The notes under the pieces: generated by a model
The model's input: the letters and a program-made list of their open reading frames with translations, nothing else
Databases searched by the model: none
What the model was told of the DNA's origin: nothing
Shown: piece after piece, positions 42,805 to 51,475 of the stretch
How the letters are laid out: every line of letters starts with the position of its first letter
Numbering within the stretch: position 1 is the first letter of the stretch
Translations under genes and position numbers: made by a program
NCBI RefSeq assembly: GCF_003952345.1
Contig: NZ_CP034433.1
Coordinates: 2,294,001 to 2,358,000, forward strand
DNA from: Iodobacter ciconiae
Lineage (GTDB): Bacteria; Pseudomonadota; Gammaproteobacteria; Burkholderiales; Chitinibacteraceae
Length of the DNA: 64,000 bases
Reading direction: 5' to 3'

Positions 42805-43305
42805 ATGAGTACGGTCGCTTTTATCGCGCTGGGTGCCAATCTGGGCCAACCTGCTTTGCAGTTGCAACACGCGTTGGATCTGCTCGCCAAACTGCCACAA
42901 AGCCAGCTGCTACAGCAATCCAGCTTTTACAGCAGCAGTGCCGTCGGTTACACCGATCAGCCCGATTTTATCAATGCCGTTGCTAAACTAAAAACCTGCC
43001 TTAGCGCCGCAGCGCTATTGCAGGCCATGCTTGCTATCGAAGCCGAATGCGGGCGGCAGCGTACTTTTCAGGACGCACCACGGACCTTAGATTTAGATCT
43101 GCTGCTCTATGGCGACGCCCAGATCCGGCAAGATCATCTGATCGTGCCGCACCCGCGCATGCATCAGCGCGCTTTTGTATTACACCCGCTTACCGAAATT
43201 TCCCCCGATATTTTTATTCCCGGACTGGGGCCAGCCAGTGCCTTTTTGCCGCTGGTAGCCGATCAGCAACTATCCGTACTTACAGCAGGCAAACCTCTGG
43301 GGTAG
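42805..43305 (+). CDS. folK: 2-amino-4-hydroxy-6-hydroxymethyldihydropteridine pyrophosphokinase
   Basis: A 166-residue HPPK, transferring pyrophosphate from ATP to the pterin in folate synthesis. Motifs are AFIALGANLGQP, SSFYSSSAVGYTDQPDFINAV, and the signature RTLDLDLLLYGD followed by IVPHPRMHQRAFVLHPLTEI. I choose the ATG at 42805 (MSTVAFIALG); an ATG at 42793 adds four residues. panB follows after 51 bp. Confidence 0.95.
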   Translation: MSTVAFIALGANLGQPALQLQHALDLLAKLPQSQLLQQSSFYSSSAVGYTDQPDFINAVAKLKTCLSAAALLQAMLAIEAECGRQRTFQDAPRTLDLDLLLYGDAQIRQDHLIVPHPRMHQRAFVLHPLTEISPDIFIPGLGPASAFLPLVADQQLSVLTAGKPLG

Positions 43306-43356
43306 ACTTGCTGCATTGCGTCACAAACGCCAAACTCCCATGGATTACCCATTACC

Positions 43357-44148
43357 ATGAAAACCACTGTTAGTACCTTGCAGAACATGAAGCAAGCCGG
43401 GCAAAAAATCACCATGCTCACTTGCTATGACGCCAGCTTTGCCAGCCTGCTAGACGACGCGGGTGTAGAAATCCTGCTGATTGGCGATTCGCTTGGCAAC
43501 GTCATTCAAGGTCACACCTCTACCCTGCCCGTCAGCCTTGCCGATATGGTTTACCACACGCACTGTGTGGCACGCGGCAGCAAAGATGCGCTTGTGCTGG
43601 CAGATTTGCCTTTTGGCAGCTATCAGGTTTCCCCGCAGCAAGCCTATGCCAGCGCTGCCGAGCTGATGGCAGCAGGTGCGGAAATGGTTAAGCTCGAAGG
43701 CGGCATGATCATGACTGAAACAGTTGATTTTCTGGCTAATCGCGGCATTCCGGTTTGCACCCATATTGGCTTGCAACCACAGTCAGTTAATATTTATGGT
43801 GGCTATAAAGTACAGGGCAAAAGCGAATTTGATGCCGAAGTGCTTAAACGCGACGCCCTCGCTCATCAAGCCGCAGGCGCAGCAATGGTACTGATGGAAA
43901 TGGTGCCAGCTCATGTGGCCAAAGCCGTTACCGAAGCACTGACCATCCCGACAATTGGGATTGGTGCAGGCGTGGATGTCGACGGCCAAGTACTGGTCTT
44001 GCACGATATGCTAGCCGTTTACCCCGGCAAAAAAGCCCGCTTCGTCAAAAACTTTATGGCAGGCAGCCACAGCATTCAAGCCGCTGTTGAAGCCTACGTC
44101 AAAGCAGTAAAAGGCATGACCTTCCCTGCTGACGAACATAGCTTTTAA
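43357..44148 (+). CDS. panB: 3-methyl-2-oxobutanoate hydroxymethyltransferase
   Basis: A 263-residue PanB (ketopantoate hydroxymethyltransferase), adding a hydroxymethyl group from methylene-tetrahydrofolate to 2-oxoisovalerate. It has the expected segments [33 protein letters not shown] with the metal-binding aspartate, MVKLEGG, and [22 protein letters not shown]. It belongs to a folK-panB-panC group; a strong hairpin separates it from panC. Confidence 0.97.
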   Translation: MKTTVSTLQNMKQAGQKITMLTCYDASFASLLDDAGVEILLIGDSLGNVIQGHTSTLPVSLADMVYHTHCVARGSKDALVLADLPFGSYQVSPQQAYASAAELMAAGAEMVKLEGGMIMTETVDFLANRGIPVCTHIGLQPQSVNIYGGYKVQGKSEFDAEVLKRDALAHQAAGAAMVLMEMVPAHVAKAVTEALTIPTIGIGAGVDVDGQVLVLHDMLAVYPGKKARFVKNFMAGSHSIQAAVEAYVKAVKGMTFPADEHSF

Positions 44149-44165
44149 GCTCCGATCACCATCTG

Positions 44166-44197
44166 TTAGGGCGGGTTAAAACCCGCCCTAAGCTTTT
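44166..44197 (+). terminator. Terminator-like hairpin between panB and panC
   Basis: TTAGGGCGGGTT-AA-AACCCGCCCTAA is a perfect 12-bp stem followed by GCTTTTTTG. It should end panB transcripts at least in part, leaving panC to a weak promoter or read-through. Confidence 0.85.
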
Positions 44198-44213
44198 TTG
44201 AATACGGTTACTT

Positions 44214-45053
44214 ATGAAAATCATCCATAGCATTGAAGAACTGCGCGCCTGGCGTGCCACCGTGGGCACGGTTGCCTTTGTGCCCACCATGGGCAATCTG
44301 CATGCGGGTCATATGACCCTGATTGATGCGGCGCGTAAAGAAGCCGAGCATATCGTGGTCAGCATCTTTGTAAACCGCCTGCAGTTTGGTCAGGGTGAAG
44401 ATTTTGAAGTTTACCCACGCACCTTAGAGCAAGATGCCGCGCTAATTGCAGCGCAAGGCGGTGTAGATGTAATTTTCGCGCCGGACGAAAAAGTGCTCTA
44501 CCCCAAGGTGATCCAGCAGTATCAGGTTGAGCCGCCAGCCATACAGGACGAGCTGTGCGGCGCATTCCGCCCGGGGCATTTTCGCGGAGTAGCGACAGTG
44601 GTTACCAAACTCTTTAATATCGTTCAGCCCAATGTGGCCTGTTTCGGCAAAAAAGATTACCAGCAGCTTTTTGTCATTAAAAGTATGGTGGAAGACCTAA
44701 ACCAGCCCGTGAAAATTGTATCTGTAGACACAGGCCGTGCAGCAGATGGCTTGGCGCTTTCTTCCAGAAATGGCTATCTCAGTGCGGCGCATAAGCTTGA
44801 AGCCACCCGCATTTATCATCATTTAAGCCGTATGAAAGCCGCTATTGAAGCGGGTGAGCGTGATTACGAGCGCCTCAGCGCAGAAACCACCGGCGACTTA
44901 CTGGCACGCGGCTGGGTCAGCGTTGATTACGTAGAAATGCGTAATGCACTGACACTAAAACCAGCTGCTGTCACAGATCACCAGCTGGTAATCCTGATCG
45001 CCGCACGCCTTGGCCACACCCGCCTGATCGATAATATCGAAATCAGCTTATAA
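44214..45053 (+). CDS. panC: Pantothenate synthetase
   Basis: A 279-residue PanC, joining pantoate and beta-alanine with ATP. The HIGH-like nucleotide motif appears as [16 protein letters not shown], with [58 protein letters not shown], and the KMSKS-like region [11 protein letters not shown]. One oddity is NRLQF where most PanC proteins have NPxQF. With panD at 21247 this gives a complete beta-alanine to pantothenate route. Confidence 0.97.
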   Translation: MKIIHSIEELRAWRATVGTVAFVPTMGNLHAGHMTLIDAARKEAEHIVVSIFVNRLQFGQGEDFEVYPRTLEQDAALIAAQGGVDVIFAPDEKVLYPKVIQQYQVEPPAIQDELCGAFRPGHFRGVATVVTKLFNIVQPNVACFGKKDYQQLFVIKSMVEDLNQPVKIVSVDTGRAADGLALSSRNGYLSAAHKLEATRIYHHLSRMKAAIEAGERDYERLSAETTGDLLARGWVSVDYVEMRNALTLKPAAVTDHQLVILIAARLGHTRLIDNIEISL

Positions 45054-45123
45054 TCGTGCCGGGCAAGAAAAATATGCTGTAGCTTACCCGCACAGACGTA
45101 CGCTATAGCAATTTGTAAAATGC

Positions 45124-45149
45124 CACGTGGGCACGCGTGCCCACCCTAC
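45124..45149. repeat. Dispersed GTGGGCAC/GTGCCCAC palindrome, copy 3
   Basis: CACGTGGGCACGCGTGCCCACCCTAC, written here in two halves CACGTGGGCACG and CGTGCCCACCCTAC, forms a compact stem after panC. It matches the copies at 1171-1200 and 3259-3285. The rest of the 338-bp gap to the kinase gene (45054-45391) shows no gene. Confidence 0.7.
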
Positions 45150-45391
45150 TAAAGTCTGTTGGCTTAAAGACGCCCTTCAGCCGCCTTGCTATTTCCGCAT
45201 CAAAAAATCCCCACCTGATCACGCCCCCAATAAGCCAGGCAAACTTAAGCCACGCCAAGGCAATGCACTCGGCTGCTTGCAAAAAACTTATTACCAAGAT
45301 AAGGCAAGATATAGCTTCTTCTACTAAATTAAGGGAATAGCGACAGATTAAACGGCCCCAACATGCCCCATTTTTCTATATCGATACCGCA

Positions 45392-47914
45392 ATGAAAGCC
45401 TCTTTCTGGAACAAAGACGGAGTGATCGGTGCAGCTGTGCTGCTGGTATATCTGACAGCCCTACAGTTTACCTCCTTGATTTTTGCTTTAGAGCAACGTG
45501 CTTACGATGTGGGCGTAAAGCTGACTTCCCGAAATGCAGATACCCGCATTGCCGTTATTGCCATCGATCAAACCAGTATCGATCATATTGGGCGCTGGCC
45601 CTGGCCGCGTGAAATTCATGCGCAACTGATTGATAAGCTGGCTGACGCAAAAACTAAAGTCATTGCGACCAGTGTGTTATTTACCGAAGAGCCCAAAGAG
45701 CGCGGGCTGGTTTATATCGAAAAACTATACCGCCTGTATAAAGAAGACGCATCGGCCCCCAATAGTGTGACGTGGACAACGATGGGCTCCGTCTTTAACG
45801 AAGCAGTAGTTAAGCTTAATGTGGATCAGCAGCTGGCAAACAGCATCGCCAAAGCAGGTAATGTGATCTTGGCTATGTCATTTGAATTGGGCCAAGCAGC
45901 AGGTGAGCCTGATAAACCCCTCCAGGGCGCAATCAGAAAATGGAAGTTAGAAACCAGTGACCACCCTGCCAACGACTGGCTCACCTCGGCCAGGACAGAC
46001 CAGCCTTTAAAGAGTATTGCCGATGGTGCAGCTGGCGTAGGCGGCAACAGCATCGTACCCGATCATGATGGCGTAGTGCGCAGCATTCCACTTGCTACGC
46101 GTTACTCCAACCGGATTTACCCGACTTTTCCCCTCCTGGCTGCCGCTACCGGCCTGAATCTGGCCCCCAGGCAAATCAAACTAACGCTGGGTGAATCAAT
46201 TACGCTGGGTAATGTACGCCTGCCTGTCAGCAGTAATGCAAGCTTCCGGCCTTACTTTTACCCCGCTCAAAATGGTAAAGCCCCCTTTTCGGTCGATTCT
46301 TTTTACGATGTGCAGGCAGGGAAAATCCCTCTCGATAAATACAAAGACAAAATCATCCTGATTGGCACAACGGCACCGGGGGTAGCTCCATTGTTGATCA
46401 CGCCGGTTTCCCCCGGAGAGGCTCCGGTTATTATTGCAGCCCACACCTTATCCAGCCTATTGCAACAACACTACTTTGTATCGCCTCAGTGGAATCCCCT
46501 GCTTTCACTGGCACTGGCGCTTTTAATCACCCTTTATCTGTGCCTGATATTGCCACACCTCAAAGCAGGCTCCGCCGCTATGCTGACCGGAGCACTGTTT
46601 TTGCTGCTGCTCATCAGTCATTTTGTGCTGATGACCCAATCCATGCTATGGATTCATTTAATGGGGCCAGCCAGCCTGTTGCTGCTCGGTTATGGTGTGC
46701 TCACGACCAAGCGTTATCTGTCCAATGAGCAAACAGAAGAAAAATCGACGGCAGAATCTGCCGAATCTAACCGAATGCTAGGCATGGCTTTTCAGGGGCA
46801 GGGACAGCTGGATATGGCTTTTGAAAAGCTCTCCAAAGTGCCTTTAGATGACGGCATGATGGGCGTTTTATATAATCTGGCGCTGGATTTTGAAAGAAAG
46901 CGCCAATTTGATAAAGCCAAAATGGTTTACCAATATATGGCTGGCCACAATCCCAAATACCGCGATCTGGAAGCAAAATTAAAACGCGCACACCAGATAT
47001 CTGAAACCACAGACAGCAGCAGTGGCGGCATTAATGGCAGCATGCTGCTGGAAGACGGTAGCGTAGAAAAGCCCATGCTGGGACGTTATCAGGTAGAAAA
47101 AGAGCTGGGCAAAGGGGCAATGAGCATTGTTTATCTAGGTAAAGATCCCAAAGTTGGCCGCGATGTGGCAATTAAAACGATCTCGCTCTCGCAAAAATTT
47201 GAACCTGATCAGATTGATGAAATACGGCAATCTTTCTTGGAGGAGGCCGAAAACGCAGGGCGACTCAACCACCCCAACATCGTCACTATTTTGGGCGCAG
47301 GAGAGGAACACGATCTCTGCTATATCGCCATGGAGCATCTCAAAGGCGCAAATTTACAAGCCTACACCAAGGTGGACCATTTATTGCCATTGCTAGATTG
47401 TGCAAGTATCGTCGGGAAAGTTGCGCAAGCCTTACAGTATGCCCATATACAGCATATCGTCCACCGCGGTATCAGGCCCGCCAACATTATGTATGAGCCT
47501 TCCGAAAAAATCGTCAAAATCACCGACTTTGGCATTACACGGATCAGCGATTCAAATAAAACACACACTGCCATCATGACGGGGGCACTGTCCTATATGT
47601 CACCCGAGCAGCTTTCGGGCAAAAAAATGGATGGCCGCTCCGATTTATTTTCCCTGGGGGTCGTGCTCTACCAGCTCAGCACCGGCAGTCTGCCCTTTAC
47701 CGGTGAATCAACGGCGGAGCTTATATACAAAATAATTAATGATGCACCGCAAGACCCAAGGCAGATCAATCCTCTGTTACCCCCCATGCTCGCCGCCATT
47801 ATTATGAAGGCTTTACAAAAAGACGAAACGACTCGTTTTCAGACCGGCGCACATTTTGCTGCTGCTATGGCTAAACTAGAAGCAGGATTACGTACAAGAG
47901 AAGCCAATGCCTAA
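45392..47914 (+). CDS. CHASE2-TPR Ser/Thr kinase, catalytic aspartate replaced (probable pseudokinase)
   Basis: An 840-residue membrane sensor. An N-terminal helix is followed by a periplasmic CHASE2 domain (VIAIDQTSIDHIGRWPWPRE), three membrane helices (about 365-445), a short TPR-like stretch (about 460-540), and a PknB-type kinase domain (about 563-835). The P-loop LGKGAMSIVYLG, ATP lysine K595 (VAIK), DFG (D712), SPEQL and the SDLFSLGVVLYQL region are intact. The catalytic loop, however, reads HRGIRPANIM: Gly693 replaces the HRD aspartate and Arg replaces the usual lysine. It overlaps the PP2C gene by 8 bp. Catalysis is therefore doubtful; sensing or scaffolding remains possible. Confidence 0.93.
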   Translation: MKASFWNKDGVIGAAVLLVYLTALQFTSLIFALEQRAYDVGVKLTSRNADTRIAVIAIDQTSIDHIGRWPWPREIHAQLIDKLADAKTKVIATSVLFTEEPKERGLVYIEKLYRLYKEDASAPNSVTWTTMGSVFNEAVVKLNVDQQLANSIAKAGNVILAMSFELGQAAGEPDKPLQGAIRKWKLETSDHPANDWLTSARTDQPLKSIADGAAGVGGNSIVPDHDGVVRSIPLATRYSNRIYPTFPLLAAATGLNLAPRQIKLTLGESITLGNVRLPVSSNASFRPYFYPAQNGKAPFSVDSFYDVQAGKIPLDKYKDKIILIGTTAPGVAPLLITPVSPGEAPVIIAAHTLSSLLQQHYFVSPQWNPLLSLALALLITLYLCLILPHLKAGSAAMLTGALFLLLLISHFVLMTQSMLWIHLMGPASLLLLGYGVLTTKRYLSNEQTEEKSTAESAESNRMLGMAFQGQGQLDMAFEKLSKVPLDDGMMGVLYNLALDFERKRQFDKAKMVYQYMAGHNPKYRDLEAKLKRAHQISETTDSSSGGINGSMLLEDGSVEKPMLGRYQVEKELGKGAMSIVYLGKDPKVGRDVAIKTISLSQKFEPDQIDEIRQSFLEEAENAGRLNHPNIVTILGAGEEHDLCYIAMEHLKGANLQAYTKVDHLLPLLDCASIVGKVAQALQYAHIQHIVHRGIRPANIMYEPSEKIVKITDFGITRISDSNKTHTAIMTGALSYMSPEQLSGKKMDGRSDLFSLGVVLYQLSTGSLPFTGESTAELIYKIINDAPQDPRQINPLLPPMLAAIIMKALQKDETTRFQTGAHFAAAMAKLEAGLRTREANA

Positions 47915-48737
47915 CCTTTCACAAGCGCTGGATATGGCAGGCGTAACAGACTCCGGCTTGCATCGCGATCATAATGAAGACACCATTCACTTTGATGCAA
48001 AAAAAGGCCTTGTGGTACTGGCGGATGGGATGGGCGGTTATAACGCGGGTGAAGTGGCCAGCGGTATCGCAGTAGAAATGATTTGCCATGTGGTGCATGA
48101 TGCGATGCAATCCAGTTTTCCCCTGCATTTGCCAAGACCAAACAGCCTCTGGCCTGCCGCACACGATGTGCTGATGGCTGCCGTCCACTATGCAAATCAG
48201 TCCATCTACAGCACGGCACAAAGCCAGCCCCAATGTGCAGGAATGGGCACCACTCTGGTCTGCGCGCTGTTTTATGATTCCCGCCTTGCCGTCGCCCATG
48301 TGGGCGACTCCAGGCTTTACCGCCTACGGGGCGAGGAGTTTATTCAGCTAACAAGAGATCATTCTTTTTTACAAGAGCAAATAGACAGCGATATCATCAC
48401 CCCTGAAGAAGCACGGCACTCTACTTATAAAAATCTGGTTACCCGGGCAGTAGGGATAGAGAGCAGCGTACAGGCCGAGTTACACGAATACGCTGTTTTA
48501 CCCGGCGATATTTATTTATTCTGCTCCGATGGCCTCAGCGATATGGCTGATGATCATGATATTGCAGATAGCATTACGGCCTTCAGTAGTAATTTGGAGC
48601 TCAGCAGCACGCAGTTGATTCAGCTGGCTAACGATATGGGGGGAAAAGATAATATTTCTGCCATTTTAGTAAAAGTAAAAGAAGCTTTTCCGGCCAATAC
48701 AGGTTTGTGGTCAAAAATGAGTGCCTGGTTTACCTAG
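47907..48737 (+). CDS. PP2C-type Ser/Thr protein phosphatase
   Basis: A 276-residue PPM/PP2C phosphatase of the PppA/Stp1 type, cytoplasmic. Metal-binding and catalytic motifs look complete: SGLHRDHNEDT (arginine and acidic residues), LADGMGG with Asp40, GMGTTLVCAL, VAHVGDSRLYRL, LFCSDGLSDM, and GGKDNISAILV. It should dephosphorylate phospho-Ser/Thr proteins, reversing a kinase. Its start lies inside the kinase gene's 3' end, so translation is probably coupled. Confidence 0.95.
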   Translation: MPNLSQALDMAGVTDSGLHRDHNEDTIHFDAKKGLVVLADGMGGYNAGEVASGIAVEMICHVVHDAMQSSFPLHLPRPNSLWPAAHDVLMAAVHYANQSIYSTAQSQPQCAGMGTTLVCALFYDSRLAVAHVGDSRLYRLRGEEFIQLTRDHSFLQEQIDSDIITPEEARHSTYKNLVTRAVGIESSVQAELHEYAVLPGDIYLFCSDGLSDMADDHDIADSITAFSSNLELSSTQLIQLANDMGGKDNISAILVKVKEAFPANTGLWSKMSAWFT

Positions 48738-48819
48738 TCAGATTCTGTTTTCAGAGCGATGCTTTTAAAATAAAAATTGCTCGATAAGCGGGTCTTTTAT
48801 CCAAGAAGAGAAACAAATT

Positions 48820-49488
48820 ATGGCCAAAATCGTTCTTAGTCTGGACGGCGTTTTAATTAAAGAAATCAAACTCAACAAAGAGCGGCTCACCATTGGCCGC
48901 CGCCCGGGTAATGATTTACAAATCGATAACCTGGCAGTTTCGGGAGAGCATGCAGTATTAATCATGCAAGGCTCGAATGTATTTATTGAAGATTTAAACA
49001 GCACCAATGGCACTAAAGTTAATTATCACGAAATTCAAAGAGAGCGGCTTCAAGAAGGCGATGAAATTCTTGTCGGCAAGCATATTTTGCGTTACGTCAG
49101 CGAAAAAATTGCTGACGATCCCGATTTTGAAAAAACAGTCATGATGGAGCGCCCCCCAGCCAGAACAAAACCGGTGCATCCCCCTATGCAGCTCACCCCC
49201 ACCTCGGCAGATACACCGCATCAGCCACTGGGTGTGATTAAAGTAATGTCCGGAGCCAATGCTGGAAAAGAGCTGGAACTCAATAAAAAACTCACCTCCC
49301 TTGGCAAAACGGGAGTGCAGGTCGCCGTTATCACCCAAAGACCGCAGGGCTATTTCTTAACCCATGTAGAAGGTGATAAACACCCTTCTATCAATAAAAA
49401 AGAAATTGGTATTCAGGCTCATTTACTTCAAGAAAAAGACGTTATCGAGCTGCTGGGCATCGAAATGACGTTTTTCTATCGCAGCTAG
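48820..49488 (+). CDS. FHA domain protein with a degenerate second FHA-like domain
   Basis: A 222-residue cytoplasmic protein. Residues about 20-90 form a clear FHA domain: TIGRRPGNDLQID, SGEHAVL and LNSTNGTKVN hold the phosphothreonine-binding residues. A proline-rich linker (RPPARTKPVHPPMQL) leads to a second FHA-sized region (about 140-222) starting IKVMSGANAGKELELN, in which GKTG and the absence of S-x-x-H suggest it no longer binds phosphopeptide. The position after a kinase-phosphatase pair suggests it reads the system's output. AGAAGAG lies upstream of the ATG. Confidence 0.92.
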   Translation: MAKIVLSLDGVLIKEIKLNKERLTIGRRPGNDLQIDNLAVSGEHAVLIMQGSNVFIEDLNSTNGTKVNYHEIQRERLQEGDEILVGKHILRYVSEKIADDPDFEKTVMMERPPARTKPVHPPMQLTPTSADTPHQPLGVIKVMSGANAGKELELNKKLTSLGKTGVQVAVITQRPQGYFLTHVEGDKHPSINKKEIGIQAHLLQEKDVIELLGIEMTFFYRS

Positions 49489-50185
49489 GGATAAAAGCCC
49501 GTTTTTGCAAACACGGGCACAAGCATCTCCTTAGAGCATTACTTACGGGTTCTGATCTATACCCTTGACGCTTCCCCTGCCCCCTGGTGTCTAGTACGGA
49601 AAAGGCAGGGGAGCCGGCAGCATTGAGCCAGAAATGGTAGCCCCCGAGCTGAATATCAACGCACACGTTGCCAGAGCGCTTAGCCATCCTTAAAACAAAT
49701 GATTTACCCGCAGGACCCAGACAAATTTTGAAGGGCAGCATCTGCCGTACTCGCTTACCCAGCCTGCAGCAGGGCATGGCGGAAATGCCCCTGTTTACGG
49801 TGGCATGGTCACGTTTCTTTAATAACAAAGGTAAAATATCTTCAAGACAGGCTGGCAGGTGAGTTAAGCCACTTTAGAAACCCGGGCCGCAATTTATCAG
49901 CTACCCCCACAAACCAGCCTGCAATTTCTGCGGATATAGGCATCAATACCAGAAATATAACGATCAGTGATATGGGATCCAAATTCCGAATGAATTACAC
50001 TATAAGGTGAGCAGAAGCGAAATCTTGCCGAAATACAGCCGCTTACTTTACAGAAAGTAACAACAAAAACCGGGCATGATCCTTACAGTAATGCACTTAG
50101 ACAGAATCTAAAATTTCAGGCGTGATCCACCTAGCAGTAACCGGGATGGCGTACATCAATTTGACAGCCAACAGCAGGCCTCTCA
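49489..50185. other. Intergenic region between FHA and phosphodiesterase genes
   Basis: A 700-bp gap. A hairpin at 49498-49521 (GCCCGTTTTTGCAAACACGGGC) lies just after the FHA stop and has a better T tail on the minus strand. A minus frame at about 49545-49828 (LPFKICLGPAGKSFVLRM, then LGGYHFWLNAAGSPAF) has some protein character but runs on through the hairpin and has no recognised family; it may be a remnant. 49860-50185 shows nothing clear. Confidence 0.4.
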
Positions 50186-50950
50186 ATGCACTTACAAATA
50201 CTGGGGTGTAGTGGCGGAATCGGGGGTGCAAACCGCAGCACCTCTTTTTTACTTAACGATTCGATCCTGATCGACGCAGGAACCGGAGTAGGAGACCTGA
50301 GCTTTACGGCGCTTACCCGTATTGAACATGTTTTCCTTACCCATGCCCATCTTGATCATATTGCCTGCCTGCCTATGCTGGCCGATACCATACTGGGCAG
50401 CCGAAGCGCTCCGCTCACCGTTTATGCCAGTAAGGCCACATTAGACGCGTTAAAAAAACATATTTTCAATTGGGCCATCTGGCCCGACTTTAACAAAATA
50501 CCCAATAGTGAAGCCCCTTTTCTACGCTATGCCACACTGGAGACAGGGCAATCTTGCTGCATAGAAAAATGCACCATTACCGCCATCCCCGCAGTACACA
50601 CCGTGCCTGCCGTTGGTTATCAACTCGATAGCGGGCAAAACTCAATTATTTTTAGCGGTGATTCGGTTTGCAGCCCCGCTTTCTGGGACATCGTCAACAC
50701 CACCGGCAACCTCGGCCACTTGATCATCGAAACAGCATTTAGCAATCGTGAATACCAGCTCGCCAATACGGCCAAGCACTTTTGCCCCCTTACATTACTA
50801 GAACAGCTCAAAAATTTGAGCCGCCCTTGCCAAATATGGGTAACCCACTTAAAACCTGCCGACTCTGAGCTAACTATGCAAGAAATACTGCAGGATAACA
50901 AAGACTTGAATATCCGCAGATTAGAGCAAAATCAGGTGATCAATTTTTAG
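50186..50950 (+). CDS. 3',5'-cyclic-nucleotide phosphodiesterase (class II, metallo-beta-lactamase fold)
   Basis: A 254-residue MBL-fold hydrolase. It begins MHLQILGCSGGIGGANRS and carries the metal motif LTHAHLDHIA (His53, His55, Asp57, His58), then AVHTVPAVGYQ, IIFSGDSVCSP and ILIETAF-like, and a final VTHLKPAD histidine. The layout matches class II cyclic-nucleotide phosphodiesterases (PDE1/CpdP-like), which hydrolyse cAMP or cGMP. It lies after the kinase-phosphatase-FHA genes on the same strand but 700 bp away, so co-transcription is uncertain. Confidence 0.85.
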   Translation: MHLQILGCSGGIGGANRSTSFLLNDSILIDAGTGVGDLSFTALTRIEHVFLTHAHLDHIACLPMLADTILGSRSAPLTVYASKATLDALKKHIFNWAIWPDFNKIPNSEAPFLRYATLETGQSCCIEKCTITAIPAVHTVPAVGYQLDSGQNSIIFSGDSVCSPAFWDIVNTTGNLGHLIIETAFSNREYQLANTAKHFCPLTLLEQLKNLSRPCQIWVTHLKPADSELTMQEILQDNKDLNIRRLEQNQVINF

Positions 50951-51112
50951 CCCTTTCCGGCCAGCGCATGCCTCATCACACTTTAAGCCCGTAAATACAG
51001 CCAGACTATAGTAATCAAATAATCATTTAATCGCCCACATCCCCAATACCCCAACATGGCTGGCCAGCTGTAATCGAGCCGCTCTCCATTCTGCTAAAGC
51101 ACGAATTTGCTG

Positions 51113-51475
51113 CTACAAAGAATCAGATAATGTTGATTGTGCATTGGTCAACTCTAAAATGGTGGTGCCCTCATTCCATTCTGACGGATGCAAAACAAAT
51201 CGTGGGCCATGGCTATATCGATGAAGTGTTTCTTCATTTACAAATGCCCACGTAATGTATGCGCTTGGTGATACCTCTCCGTCATTTTGCAAAAACAAAA
51301 ATTGGTCATGTAAAACAGCGGGCTTGATCCAATGCAAAAACGACTTAATATCAAGGTCTTTTCTTAAAGCATCTTGACTGCACAGCTCAACCATCGCCCC
51401 GATATACATTTGAAAATATGGCTTAAGCTTTTCAGAAGAGGATTTAATCCCTGCATTTATAGTGCTTATGCTCAT
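51113..51475 (-). CDS. HlyC-like toxin-activating acyltransferase homologue, short and lacking catalytic residues
   Basis: A 120-residue protein related to RTX toxin-activating lysine acyltransferases (HlyC family). The core IKPAVLHDQFLFLQNDGEVSPSAYITWAFVNEE and the later RFVLHPSEWNEGTTI align with HlyC segments around PAIRANQY, SWANLSLENE and EDWTSGD. In my alignment the catalytic His23 of HlyC falls on Arg and Asp92 on Thr, and about 60 C-terminal residues are absent. The ATG at 51475 has AGGTGA five bases upstream; upstream in-frame codons look non-coding. No RTX toxin gene is nearby. Probably inactive or repurposed. Confidence 0.6.
   Translation of the reverse strand: MSISTINAGIKSSSEKLKPYFQMYIGAMVELCSQDALRKDLDIKSFLHWIKPAVLHDQFLFLQNDGEVSPSAYITWAFVNEETLHRYSHGPRFVLHPSEWNEGTTILELTNAQSTLSDSL

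Noticed and set aside
45392..49488. Type VI secretion regulatory locus (PpkA-PppA-Fha)
   Set aside because: The kinase, phosphatase and FHA genes are present, but no type VI structural gene is found anywhere in the window.
49442..49828. 128-residue minus-strand frame between FHA and phosphodiesterase genes
   Set aside because: It runs through a terminator-like hairpin and into the FHA gene, with no family recognised; mentioned only as a possible remnant.
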